56,321 nt of DNA from Acrasis kona (Eukaryota > Heterolobosea > Eutetramitea > Acrasida > Acrasidae), in the NCBI GenBank assembly GCA_026419775.2, contig JAOPGA020001587.1:1-56321 (forward strand), in the 5' to 3' direction. The position numbers and the translations under genes are program-made. Within the stretch, counting starts at the first letter, position 1. Each line of letters starts with the position of its first letter. This document shows positions 8,656 through 21,548 of the stretch, in pieces. The notes beneath the pieces were generated by a model. The model was not told the DNA's origin and made no database searches. It saw only the letters and a program-made list of their open reading frames with translations.

Positions 8656-11600
8656 TTATTTCTTAAATGAGCTCTTTGTAGACCTATTCGACCTAATCGA
8701 AGATCTCGCAGATGACTTTCTACTATACCTCGACCCAATGCTCGACCTAGAATCTTCCTCGTGAATATGACTCATCTTGATGACCTTTTCTTGTTTCTTC
8801 AAATAAGTCATCATCTCAGCACAATCGTCTGCCAAATCGATGAATTGCTCGTTCATCAAATCTCTCAACAAGACCAACAAATCCTCCATCAAATGTTCCT
8901 TGTTCATGCTGACCTCTTGTGCCACATTGTCGTTGAAATTCAAACTCAAATGATCGTAATAAGATTGCCACAAGTTCTTGATTCGTGGAAGATTTTCAGG
9001 AATGGGTTCCTGAATGTCGAACTCACCGTCATCTTCCAACAACAACAAATCGACATTTGGAACATTTGAAAATTCCAAATCTCTGAGGCGATCTAATTCT
9101 TGATAACTTTCGTGAACAGGGAAACACTGGTCCAAGAAACTACTTCCATTGTCTTTTGCAAAAATCTTCATTGTTTCTTGGTTGACTTCATCACCTTCTT
9201 GGTCATCCGAATCCGAATCATCTTGACGTTGACTCACTCCGACGCTTCTTCCATTCATCAACACTTTGTTATTAGGATCAGCTTCCACCAATCTCTCCAC
9301 AAAATTCAACGATTGACGAAGCGTTCCCAAAGCGTTCTTTACGACTTTGAGTCTCTTGTTTTTAATTTCACAATTATAACACTTTGATGTATAATTAGAA
9401 CCATAAATATCAATTTGTTGAACATAAGTATTAAAGTGTTTGAATTGTCTCTTTGCTTCGATCAGGAAACCAAAGGATAATTGGAAACTACGTTCCACTA
9501 TGGTCCTACATAATTCATGAACGCGTTCTCTAATCAAATCGCGCTCTGGATGATCAGGTTCGAACATGATGAGTTCGAATGGAACCGTGTACTTGACGCA
9601 CATGAACTGACAAACGTTTTGTAAGCGCTGTGCAGCTTGTTTAAACTCTAACGTCCTGTCTGCCTTATCCATCTTTACTTTTTCTTTTTGTTTTTTGGAA
9701 AAGGTGGAGCGACTCACCGTAGATTCGTCCTCTGGTGGATTAATGACTTGACTTGCTTTTGATAGAGCATAGTTTGCCTTGTTTTGGAACAACTTGAGAT
9801 AGTAATACAAATCGATTAGAATTAGAGCTCGACGCAATTTGGAAGTGTTGCTGTTTGGGTCATTGTTGGTATCGAATTGTTGATCGTCGAGTGCTCGAGC
9901 GCACATTTCGCGTATTTGGTCAATGTCCATGTGATATGTTTTTTGTAATTGGTCCATAATGTCGTTGAAGAGACCGTCGAGTTGTTGATCGTCTTGATCG
10001 ATTTGTGATCTGTTGCGTCCTTGATCCTCCATCATGTCGCTGAATTGCATGAGTAGATTACAAAGAGCGGGATTTTCGTCAGACATGTTTTGTATGACTT
10101 TTGCTTCTTGACTCTGAGGTTCCACTACTGGCGACGATGGTTGTTGTGGTGATGGTTCTTCTATTGGTAACAATTCCTCCACTGGAGTAGGTGGTAGAGG
10201 AGTGACTGGTTTTTGAGGAATTGGTTTTGCTTTTGGAAGTTGAGGAGGAGGTACGACCTGTGGCGATTGGATATCCAATGGTCTCATCCTTTGGTATTGA
10301 TAAGGAGAATCAATCTTTTCAAACACTTGTCTATATTCAATGTTATGAATGGGTGACTTGTAGTGGGTGGGTGATGTTTGAGTTTGAATGGGGAAACCTT
10401 GACCAGCCATGGTTCCCATTTCGGAGGAGTTTTTGATCCGAGGAGTATTCACGCTCGTTCCAACTCCAATTTCTGATCCTTGAGACGCAACGTACTTCTT
10501 CCAGAACAAAATCTTGAGTAGACGTTGAATGTTGATCAATCGATCTTCTTGATTCTTTTCTTCGTATTCGTCGACGTATACCACTTCGTAATTAGGTGCG
10601 CTACTCCATGGGACGATCATCTTCCATAATACGATAATGTAGCTCACCCACTTGAGTCCGAATAGAATTAACAACAAGAAGGCTTGTTCGATTAATAGAG
10701 GAACTTTGGAAATGGCCTGTCCGATTTTCCTAAACATTCTAAATAATAATCGTTTGGTTATTTTGAGAGCTTTGAGTACCATTCCGCTGCTCATGAAGCT
10801 CATGTATCGATTACGATCCAATTCTTCGATCATCTGTTTTTCCAACAAGACTTGTCGTTGTTTATCTAATCGTGATTTGCGTTCCAATAAATCGCCTTCT
10901 AATTTGGATATGCTATACGCTCTTTCTTTGTTTTTAATGGAAAGGTAATTTTCGTCATCTCTATCATCATCTTCTTGATCTGCAACTACGTTGAGCTCTA
11001 GATCCAATTCCAAAGCGACCAGACGATCGTCTTCGCTTATTTTGTAATTATATTCCATCGTGATTTGTTTGTATCGCTTATCTGCTTTGATTCTACCCTC
11101 CACATCATCAATTTTACATTGTTCAAAGAACCAAGTCTTCACAATGTGTAGATTCTCTGCATAAAGTCTCTTCCAAACATCATAAGAACAATACACTGGG
11201 AAACTACCAGCGTTGAATAAAAATGGACCCCATACCAATACCATACACAATAGAGTGTTATATAATAAGAATTGATAACTACCTCCAATACACAACGCTA
11301 CGAATTGTAATAAAGTAAAGAAACCAGCAGTGACGAAATGAGTCGTTTTGAATGTTTTGTAGATACCAACGATTGGCATGTGTTCCAATCCGGTGACTCT
11401 ACCGCTAGCAATATACTTTGCAGATTCGCTGAATCCGTAATGGAAGTAATAACAAATGTTCATCAGATGGAACATACCATAAATGACCAACATGACCAAA
11501 TGGAACAAGTAATCGATCAATCCCTTGATGATTCCCTTATCCAACATGTTTTGTAAAAAACCAGTAACACTCAACGCGATGCTCAATTGAATGATGAACA

Positions 11601-14600
11601 ATGAATTAGTGACTTGTAAAATACTAACTTGTAAAATGGAATTGACGCTATACGTCAATGCAGTTTTATCATTTGCTGAAATGTTTGTAATGATCAAACT
11701 TAGCAGTAACACCAATATCCTAGCGACGTATAAAATCAAAGTACTCACCACTGTGAATAGAGTGTTTTGATAAAAACTAATCACTGTGTAATTATACAAC
11801 AACTTGTCACAAAAAGTCAAGTGTCTGCTGGTCAATATCCAGTTAGGGAACCTAGCACATGATAACTGAGCCGCTCCACCACTAATTTTCCTATTGAATT
11901 TACTAGTGCTCAACATGCACACATCACGTGCTTTTCCCACTTCGATATAATCTGCAAGAATACTTCTCGCGCCGTTAAGTAAGTTGTCGAATCCAGTAAA
12001 GATATCCTCCGATACATAGTTCATTTTACTCATTCCAGTAGTAAACATCATGTTGATGCCATGAATGTAATCAGGATGCCCATAATGCATTCTTTGATTT
12101 AATAAAGAATAAACGCGTTGTACGATGGTACCGAATACACGTTCGGTAAATGCTGATGCAAAAGCGGCTTGGCTCCATGCATAGGTAAACAAGAATTCTG
12201 GACAACCCACAATCTTTACAGTTTTGTCTTGACTGAACTCCATTAATACATTAGGTACGTAAAAGCTTTGACATAGCGTACTGTCCATATTACAATCGAT
12301 CGCTTGTACATAACTACCGTCAAAGAATTGACACATGAAGGCTTGATTAGCTGGCTTTCCTTGTCCAAGTGAAGAAAAGTTACCAAAGCTCTCTAAGCGA
12401 TACAACTCGTGAAAAGCCTTTTTGGAATCATCCCAAGTGATTAGATTACTCCACCACTTTTGTTCCTTATCTTGATTCAAGAATGCAATTTTCATCATAC
12501 CGTCTCCTAACTTTGTTAACTTGTTGAGACCGCCGGTATAGTCCTTGAATTCTTGTTCACAATTAGCTTTTGCTGCAGCGTTCAAGTTATTGTAATTACT
12601 TGCGTTCATCCACATTTCGCGCTCGTATAATTGAGCTCCGACGATATAACCGAATTTTTGTCTAGTGACGTGTCTAATTTCTTCTCCGCTCATTTCTGGA
12701 TTTTGAATACGAAGTAAGAGAGCGAGTGCCTTTGGTACTCTCATGAATCCTTTTACTGTTCTGGCCACTGGTTGGAATCGAAGACTGGCCCAACTACAAA
12801 TTAATTCTCTCATAAAATCACCGGTGCTGCTCTTGTGTATTTCGTGTCGAGTAATGTCCACACCTGCCAATACTTTACTCTCCAAGTAATCAACAGTGTG
12901 TCGCAATCTGCTACCTGCAGGGAACTCTTTTTCTTTGAAACATAACCAATCGTGTGGAAATTTATTCAACAAGTGACGAAGGAACGAAATGTTGGTGTTA
13001 CCGGGCGATACCAATTCTTCCCAAGTATACAAAATCTTTTCCTTGTAAACAGGTGTGAACACCACCAATCGCTTCATGTCCATAATGTTGACGGATTTAC
13101 CATGTGGCATGCTGCCCATCCACATGTTATTGAGCCATTTCATCAAGTGATAGGCACATTGTTCGCTTTTGGGTTGATTGGTCAAATCTGGGAATTTGAT
13201 TAGTTGGTATCTCTCAATGTTATCTTCGCCACCAGTTCTCGTGACGAACTTGTAGTCATCTCTTTCCTCCGAACTCAACATGTGCGAATCATAAAAATCT
13301 TCGATAATGTGATTCCACATCATTGCAAAGCTCCAGTGGATTCTAGCCTTATCTTGTGGCGTCAATTCCAAATTAGAGTAGATATTCTCCGCTAATACTT
13401 TACTTCTAAAGTGAACGTACACTGTGGCTTCGTGTTGGAATTTACGAACGAATGCTGGCCATGATTTGATTCTGGTGACACCCAAGAACCATCCCTGAAT
13501 AAAACCGAATAAACCAACCCATACGTTCAAGAAAATGGGCGGTAAGATCCAGAACACTGAAATGATCATGGCCCATAGAATACACAAAGAAATCATGTTT
13601 AGAATCATTTGCACCAATTGGATGGTCGTTGGTTGACCATCGATGGTGCTATAAAACAAAAACTCAAATTGAGTGGTGCTGCCAGTAACTGTTTCTAACA
13701 ACAAGTACCTTCCTCCCAAAACGTAAAACAAGAAGAGCGCAAAAACAAAAAATGTGATGAGGAGCAATCTCCAACTTTGATATTTTCTGATTCGAGAACT
13801 AATGAATCCTTGTTTACGATCGTCTCTCCTGGGGACTTGACGACGATAAGGATGTTTACGACTAGGACTAGTTCTATTGAATAACAAGTGCTTAACGATG
13901 AACAAGAGAATTGGAAGTAAAAAGGGACTCAAAACACATCCCAAGTAAATCAAATTATTGAGCCTGAACTGAACGAACCACATCAAGCACACGACCAGCG
14001 TGAACACTTGAAAGTAAGTTTGTTCGGCAAAATGTAATTGTAGGGTCAAGTATCCTCTCCATCCTAAGAATCCTCCTGCACGATCAAAGTAACATTTCCA
14101 CATTTTTGCAAAATTGTCTTTTGCCTTGTCGACCTCCTTCAACGTGTTCTTGTCCTTGTCATCCTTTGGATTGTATTTTTTACCGCCGATGGCATCCTTG
14201 ATGTGTTGGAATTTTGGCAAGTCTAATTGTAAAACTCTTTCCCAGGAAGGTAAGAATTCTTTCGGAAGTGATTGAGTGGGTTTGGTGTAGAGGTAGTCTT
14301 CGACGAATCCTGGCGTCCAACACAAATCGTTAATGTCGTCCCAATCAAAGTACTCCTCGTTACGTTTGTTCTTGTTGATGACTGCGTTCATGAATTTGTA
14401 AACGTACTTTGCTTGTACGGTGATGAACTCTCCTAGTGTTTCGATTTGTTTCGGTTGCTCGGTGATTGGCGCCGTATTGGGACTGTTGTGAACTACGTAA
14501 GATGTGGGTGCTGCTAGAAGGACGATGGGCCTTCCGATCTCATCCTTACGTACTTCGGCTTGTAATTGAGAATTTTGTAACTCTCCTCTTTCAATGTCGG

Positions 14601-15240
14601 TGCATAGATTGGGGTTTGATTTTAATTTGATGACTGTGGACCTACGCATCAAATCGGCTGCCTCTGTGTTGATGGGCTCTACTGTCATGGGTTGGGGTGT
14701 GTTCGATAGGGTTATGGTGGGTACTACTGCAGTACTATCTAGAGCGAACTTGATTTTTGCGGCTTGATACAAAATCATGTTAATGTGGTTCTGCATTCTG
14801 CTGACGTCAACTTGACCATAAATCATTAGTAGCAGCAAGATTGATTCCATCTTTTTTTCAATCGTGTTGTCTCCACTGTTCGCGTCGACTTGTTTGGAAA
14901 CATGAACCCATCTTGAAAAGTTACATTTTGATTCAAACAATGAAGTTACCTGAAGTATTCTTTGAATAGTTCCTCGTAGCATTCATCAATTGCTATAACC
15001 AATTCATTTTTCATTGATAATTCGTAAGCGGCTGCATCTGCCATTGCGATAAGAAGGCCAGTTTTTTTTAAACACATCGGCATTTCTTGGCCACATGTCT
15101 AGCAGCAAATTCTCTACGTGGGATCGGGCTTTCTCATCTATACTCGCCTGAAATCCCCATAAAGCGGTTTGTATGGAACGAAGGAATTCGTCAATTAACT
15201 CCTCCTTCCGTTCATGCCTCTCAAAAACTGCACATGGCAT
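8656..15240 (-). CDS. 1,3-beta-glucan (callose) synthase, giant
   Basis: This integral membrane glycosyltransferase (GT48, FKS/callose synthase family) would polymerise UDP-glucose into 1,3-beta-glucan for a wall or cyst. The main exon ends at 8656 and begins at 14911. A 38-nt intron (14912-14949) joins it to an N-terminal exon whose ELVIAIDECYEELFKEYF matches the FKS1 domain-1 start. Then follow domain 1 (EYFDWDDINDLCW), six or so membrane helices, a cytosolic block (FAMMWNHIIEDF, VVFTPVYKEKILYTW) and the catalytic region (RVFGTIVQRV, MHYGHPDYIHGINMMFTTG, SEDIFTGFD, EVGKARDV), then more helices. The last roughly 650 residues are a Pro-rich linker and a cytosolic charged domain unlike plant or fungal enzymes. 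The frame changes once near an A8 run at about 15062-15069, explained by a 58-nt intron or a base error. The start at 15240 is tentative. Confidence 0.93.
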
Positions 15241-15728
15241 GACGCTTTATCCGCAATTATGTTGTCAGTATTTTCTGGTTAGTAGACAACTTTGACCAAA
15301 CTTGGTTAAATTATAGTTATGGTTCTAATCGCTACACTAATTGTCAAAAGTCACTTTATTATGGTGGATATTGTTGAAAAGACAGGTATGTTGTGATTAT
15401 GAGACAGAAGGACCTTAGGGAAACTTCATGAAAACTTTCTAATAATACCCAACTTTACAAAAGATAAACGTTTTCATCACAACGGTCCATCCTCTAATTC
15501 AACAGTCTACGACCTCCCCATTCACACTGAAGCCCCTCACGGTATTTCGAACATGATATGGAACACTATGTACCCGACCGCCTGCCCTTTCCCTCCTTAG
15601 AGCACGCTGCGATCAATTCTACAATACAGACCTAAAAAGCGGGGCCTCCTTTGTTAAATTAATGATTGGCATGACTATTTTCTTTATTACCTCGCGTTGG
15701 TGGTGTATAATTGTGTCGAGAATAGATA
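15241..15728. other. Intergenic DNA between divergent genes
   Basis: About 490 bp separating the glucan synthase start from the GTPase-like region. No coding frame is supported. Promoters of both genes are expected here, but no element is identified. Confidence 0.45.
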
Positions 15729-15995
15729 TGGTGGTGGTGGTTGTCGGCATTAACAAACAGCTTAACTCTTTGAATTGAAAAGCATCTGGAGATTTAAACA
15801 AAGAGAACACTGAAACAAATTTTGTGTTACACCATTTTTTTAATGCCAAACATATAGACTTGGAGGCAGGGAGATGGTACACATTTATTATATTGCTGCC
15901 ATTTGATGTAAATCTGAATTTTTAAAGTAGAAAACTTACATCGAGTGAATTTCCTCCAAGTTAGACATCTGTCAATTCATGTATATAAGGTAGGA

Positions 15996-16411
15996 ACAAG
16001 TAATACTTGATATATTAATAGGTAAGAAAAAGTGATTGACACAAACAACTCACGTGTGAAGATAGCGCTGGTTCAGAGGATTACTATCCCTTTTCAAGCA
16101 GCCTCATCCGGAATTTTGACATAATATGTTATGATTGTACATCAAGAAGCTCCTTCGACCAAGTGTTAGCAAACTACAACACCGTAAGATACATAGTGGA
16201 AAATTACGCAGAAATACTAGTATTGGAGTGCAAGAAGGATAAGGATGTTATACAAGGACTACATTACATTGACCAACGAGAAGGAATTCACTTGGCAGAA
16301 TCAATTAATGCTCCCTTTATAACCACCAGTGCTTTATCGGATATTAATGTGTGTCTACTTTTCCGTTTTGTAGCGGAGGATCTAGATGAGATCAAGAGGT
16401 TGAGAGGTTGA
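15996..16411 (+). CDS. Ras-superfamily GTPase-like protein, 5' part unresolved
   Basis: Two exons can be joined across a 40-nt intron (about 16021-16060, GTAAGA...GTGAAG). They give a switch-II segment reading VILDILI-DSAGSEDYY, which carries the DxxG motif. It is followed by IRNFDIICYDCTSRSSFDQV, a G4-like CKKD, and TTSA in place of the usual ETSA. This is the C-terminal two thirds of a Ras-like fold. The P-loop GxxxxGK(S/T) is not visible upstream. A frame at 15729-15776 opens MVVVVVGINKQLNSL, like the first strand of a GTPase, but lacks the P-loop and stops. G4 has Cys where Asn is expected, and there is no C-terminal prenylation motif. It may be a pseudo-GTPase or a decaying gene. The start shown is only the first supported coding position. 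Confidence 0.55.
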
Positions 16412-16664
16412 GTAGAGGAGAGCGCATATTCACAAAGATTGAGAAAAAGTGAATTCTTTGCTAATAAAATATATTTTGTTGATCGTGATTGTAGTGTATG
16501 AGTTTTGTTATATTTATTCACATTTTTTAAGCTCCTAAGGATACAAATAGTGTGATTTATCTTGTAAACGGTCATAACCATTTAAGGTCATATATCGAAC
16601 TATTTTCAGTTTCTTGTTATGGTGTTAATATGAGATAAAGATAGCATAGATCTTCATTCAAAAA

Positions 16665-19511
16665 ATGAGAACAACAGGATTGCTCTTATTTGCTCTCGTG
16701 CTACTAGCTTCGCTGTGCGTCCAGACCCAGCAGCAAAGAGCAGGATCAAAAGGCAAAGAGACATCGAAACCTCTATATTCAGTAAACAAAGCGATCAAAA
16801 GTATTGTCAAAAGTACCAAGAAGAATATTGCAAAGATTGCTTCAAGTCAACAAAGAAATAGTGAATCAATAAAGAAGGACGTAAAAGATATAGCAAAGAA
16901 AAGTGGAGCCATTCTCAAGAAGACAGCGAAGTTTGCCAAGAAACAAGCAAAAAAGGTATTCATCATAACTCACTATTAATTTTTACAACGTTAGATATCC
17001 AACGCTATCCAAAAGAGCAATGCATCCAATAGACCTCAGAACAAAGGTAAAAAGGTTACTGCAACAAGCAGACCGCAATCCAAGACCGCTCAAAAAAAAT
17101 CGGTTTCGAAGAAGGTTGTAGCAAAGAAAGTAGCAAAAGCAGTATCGAAGGCTAGCAAGTTAATTTTGAAGGTTGAGAAAGTAACCAAAAAGTTCCAAAA
17201 GAATCTCACCAAGACTATTAAGAGGCTCAAATTCGATCCCAAACATCCAAAGGCGAATCTTAAAAAGATTAAGGAGCTCACTAAAGCCATCAACAAGAAT
17301 GTTGGAAACAAGTCAGACAAGAAGGTGAAACAAATCAACACCGCATTAAGAAAAGCCCTAACCAAAGCACTGCTACCAAATGCCAAGAAGAACTTGAAGA
17401 AACTAGACAACAAGTTGAAGAATGCACTCAAAAATGCCAAACAAGATCCGAAGATAGCAAAGAAGCAAGTGTCGAGGGGAATCAAGAAATTACTCTCCAG
17501 AAAGGATTTACCAATCACCATCAAGATTACCCAAGCAAAGAAGATCGTGAAGCATTTAAAGAAGATGATGACGAAAGCCAGCGTCAAGGGTGGAAGAGTA
17601 GTAGGAAGAGCCGCAATGAAGCAAATCGAAAAGTTACTCATACCAAAGAAGAATCTGACAAAGCTAAATCAAATCGTCAAACAAGACATTTCGTCAATAT
17701 TAAGGGGAGGAAGAGATGCTCGTCCACAACTAAAGAAGGTCTACTCTGAACTCCGAAACCTCTTAAAGAACAAGAACACGCCAACAGCAGTCAAGGCTCT
17801 TCAAGTTCGTAGGTTGGAAAGAGGAATTAATAACTTCATCAAGAAGAGTGGTTCATCAAATAATGTTTCTCAATTGAGCAAGTCCATACGCAAGGCCGTC
17901 GAGAAGTCGTTGATAAACAAGAGGACAAACAGAGCCATCAATAAAAGCGTAAAGAACGCGAAGAAGCTGTTAAATGGCGACAAAAAAGCTTTAAAGGACA
18001 TCAAGAAGAGCATCAAGAAAATTTCTAATAGTAAGAAGGTTAGCAAAGCCATCAAAAATATTTCCTTGAAGAAGTTGGGTAGGAAGCTGAACAAATTACT
18101 CAAATTCTCGAAGTATGGCAGAAAGGTGAAGAAGTTGATAAAGAAGGCTAGTAAGAAACTATTCAAGAAGAGCAAGAAGCGTGGCAAGGGGAAGAAGGGA
18201 TCAAAGAAGGGCAAGAAGTCCAGAAAGTCGAAGAAGTCCAAGAAATCGAAGAAAGGTGGCAAGAAGAGCAAGAAATCAAAGAAGGGCAAAAAGTCTAAGA
18301 AAGCAAGAAAAGCAAGAAAATCTGCAAAGAAGGGCAAGAAATCAAAGAAGGGAAAGAAATCAAAGAGCAAGAAGTCCAAGAAATCAAAGAAAGGCAAGAA
18401 ATCAAGAAGGGCAAGAAAATCTGCGAAGAGAGGAAAAAGAGCAGCAAAGAAAGCAGCTAAGAAGGCTAGAAAACAAATTAAAGCAAAGAGGGATAAGAAG
18501 AGGAGGACCAGCAAGAGGTCTAAGAAGGCACGCGAAGCTCGTAGAAAGTTGAAGAGGGCTAAAAGAAATGCTAAAAAGCTCTCCAAGAAGGCTAGAAAGG
18601 CTGGTAAAAAACTCTTCAAGAAGTCCAAAAAATCAAAAAGGGCAGCTAAGAAGGCATCAAGGAAGGCTAGAAGAGCTGGAAAGAGGGCCAACAAGAAATC
18701 TAAAAGATCTAGAAAATTAAAGAAGGCAGCAAAGAGAGCAGCAAAGAAGGCGGCTAAGAAGGCAGCAAAGAAAGCAATAAAGAAAGCCGCGAAGAAGCAA
18801 GCTAAGAGGAAAGCCATTAGAAAAGAGAGACGCAGAGCGATCAAAAAGTCCATAAAGTCAGCGAACAAATTAGCCAACAACAACAGGAGGAATATTCAGA
18901 AGCAAGCCAAAATTTCAAAGAAGATTGCCGGTAGCGTAAAGAAACAAAGCAAGAACATCAAAAAGTTGAATGGACGTGTCGAACATGTCGAAGGAGATGT
19001 CAATCAACTAAAGAGCAAGCAACGCAGACTAGCAGAGCAAGTAAGAAACTACAGACACAGACAACCAAGAAGATTGAGATCCAGCCAAAGTGACGACGAT
19101 TCATCATCCGCAAAAGACAATCAATCCAACTCATCTTCCTCCTCCAACGATGATATTTCCGATGTAGGAAGTGTACAGAACGGTCCAAGTGCTTTTGACC
19201 CTGCTGGGTCTGAAGAGCAATACGTAAAGGAACCAGAACTAGATAGCATCACAAAAATCAGAAGAGCCATCTTCAGGACAGTTCTCGACAAGAGTATCTC
19301 ACCCGAGAAGAAGAGAGACGAATTAGAGTACATAAAGAGAGCTGCAGTCAACGTGCTACTAACCAAGTACAGCGATAGAGGTACAAGGAGAGCTCACATC
19401 ATGCGCATCAAGAGTTTGGCAGGCTATTTGGGAAAGGTTTATAGGAACCTTGGAGGCTCTATTGCAGAGGCAGTGTTCAGGGACTTAAACTCATACCGTC
19501 TACGTAGATAA
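16665..19511 (+). CDS. Secreted, extremely lysine-rich protein (935 aa)
   Basis: Exon 1 (16665-16955) encodes a clear signal peptide (MRTTGLLLFALVLLASLCVQ). A 39-nt intron (16956-16994) leads in frame to exon 2 (16995-19511). Most of the mature chain is Lys/Ala/Ser/Gly. Residues about 490-580 are runs of KKS, KKG and KKAR triplets, and about 670-720 are KKAA repeats like a histone H1 tail. Near residue 800 the chain turns acidic (SDDDSSSAKDNQSNSSSSS) and ends in a more globular 110-residue basic domain. A secreted polycation of this kind could bind polyanionic wall polymers or DNA, template silica like diatom silaffins, or act as an antimicrobial. No family assignment is made. The neighbouring glucan synthase is compatible with a wall role, which is inference. 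Confidence 0.85.
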
Positions 19512-19657
19512 AAACATTTATTAAAACACAACAACAATAAAATGTACAGAATCTTTTCTTTAAAGTTTATTAACATCTCGTCACTCGAAGTCAAAAATGT
19601 CTAAACATTTAAAAATTGTTTTACTCTCAAAAACGTTCCACACCCGTAACGAAATGT

Positions 19658-20978
19658 TCATACAGCGAAAGCCATGGCATGTCTCATGTAGTGGTTTATA
19701 ATTTGTTCCTTCCTCTCATTGGGAACGGATGGATTCTCCAACACTGCTTTTAATCTTTTTGTGATTCTGTGCATCATGATTCTATCTTGTGTGGTTACAG
19801 GCGGCCTCGAAAGTTTGAAGTGTTCTTGTTGGACTTGACTTGACGTGAAAGCATTAAATAAGGATTGTAAAAGAGTGGGATTGTTTGATTCTGTTTTGAC
19901 CTGACTTAAAGTGATGAGTTCAATGTCTTGTGGCGGCTGCTCTTCTTGTTCGTGTAAAAGTTTTTTAAGTGACTTTATGTAATGTGGTTCGTGCTGTGTG
20001 AGATCCAAGTTTCTTAGGGTTGCGATCTGTTGAATGAATGGATGGTTTTGTAATTCTACTTTGAATTCTTTTGGTTGAATGGTTGGCTGTGGTTTTCTAA
20101 TGATAAGTTGACCACTCCGGAAAAGATGGTTGCGATAAATGTATTCATCTTTTATTGATTGAACTTTTGAGAAATGATTAAACTCTTCATCAATAAAGTC
20201 CTGAAATGTTTTGTACTTGAGGGATTGTTCTGGTTGCTTGTCGCCGACATTATAGAAAAATGACAAGTAAGCACTCCAGCTGCTCATGTTAGTTTCTTCA
20301 TTCTTGAGAGCATGTTGTATGGTCTGAAGATCATGATAGATGTGTTCTAAATAATCTAAATAGTGTTTGTGCTCAGTTACCTCGTCTCGTACCATTTTTT
20401 GCTTGAATGCTTTCAATGTAGATCTCTTGTCTATAAATATAACGTGTTGTGTGGTTGACAGAGGTAGTGTGATGAAGGTTTTGTTGGATGGGATCTGCTC
20501 TGCAGAATAGAATTGTTCGGCGCTTTCTAGTCCATCTAATTTTAGTGGTTTACCAATCTTTTTTACTCCATTAGAGAGAAGAGACTCGAAATATAAATTC
20601 AGGCATTTTTTCAAAGTGGTTTCTAAAATGTTAGTCACTTCAAAGTAATTTAAACCTAAATCCTTGGTAAGTGTTGAAACGACCTTCAACTTGTCTTTGA
20701 TTTTGTAGTATGTGTTGTACAAGAAAAGTTGTGTTGGTGTGAACGATGATGTATCAATATCTCCGTGAACACTCTTATATAATTCAATGTCAAAAAAACC
20801 CTTATATGGATGAACACGTGTTTCCTTCGTTAAAAAGTACTTGTTGTGATTTTTGATGATTCAAGCTCAGCTTTTTATCAAAAGAAGCGAGTCTGCTCTT
20901 GTTTTGAGGTACTTTGATCTGAGCGCATGCATCCCTCAACACCTGTTTCCACTCTTTGTCTATGTCCATCACTTGCAT
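19658..20978 (-). CDS. Uncharacterised Gln-rich protein, two exons (426 aa)
   Basis: Exon 1 (20978-20841) starts MQVMDIDKEWKQVL. A 40-nt intron (20801-20840) leads to exon 2 (20800-19658) beginning GFFDIELYKSVHGD. Phases match exactly (138 + 1143 nt). The protein is hydrophilic and mostly helical in character, with an amphipathic HxL/DYLEHIYHDLQ segment near residue 190 and a QQ/PP-rich patch near 330. It lacks a signal peptide and membrane segments. No domain is recognised. Its stop is convergent with the lysine-rich gene 146 bp away. Confidence 0.65.
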
Positions 20979-21548
20979 GTATTTTGTAACAAGTTGGCCT
21001 GAGTTCGGTCAACTCTGTTGACAATACATTAACACTTTTTACTTTATAATTAAAGCATTGATGCTTGTTAGAGATATTTTGGAAGCATAGCGCGAGAGCT
21101 TATATTTCATTGCGTTTGCATTCATTACCCAAAAAATGTTTGTTTTGACACACTTTAGAAATAAATATTTTTATTAATTGGTTTGTATTCATAAACACGA
21201 CCAGTTATGATTTCATCATAACCCTTCTCTGAAATAACTGTTGGAATACATTTACGAGCAATTCTCAATTCATTGATTCTCTTATATACTACATCATTAT
21301 ACATTCTTTATTCAAAATATCCAGACAAGCTGTCGTCATGGGCACTTACTAACCTACCATCATTTATCATAATTTGTTCCAACTTGCACTAACTAACTCA
21401 TCATGCCTCAACATGTCCACATATTTCGCACTTTTTGTGCTCCAAATATTGATATGTTTATCATTGCTGCAGCCTGCTATATTTCCATCTGAAGACAGAA
21501 ATCCGCGCACTAGTTAAAATGATTTGAAAATGAATCTTGTAACGGGTG
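20979..21548. other. Intergenic DNA
   Basis: About 570 bp between two minus-strand genes. AT-rich; no coding frame, RNA gene or repeat recognised. Confidence 0.5.

Noticed and set aside
15619-15882. An 87-codon minus-strand frame
   Set aside because: It has no recognisable motif and overlaps the plus-strand stretch that resembles a GTPase start; probably chance.
17870-18883. A 337-codon Leu/Phe-rich open frame on the minus strand under the lysine-rich gene
   Set aside because: It is the mirror of AAG/AAA and GCA codons, which read as Leu, Phe and Cys/Ala in antisense. The plus strand has signal peptide, splice sites and stop, so the antisense frame is a composition artefact.
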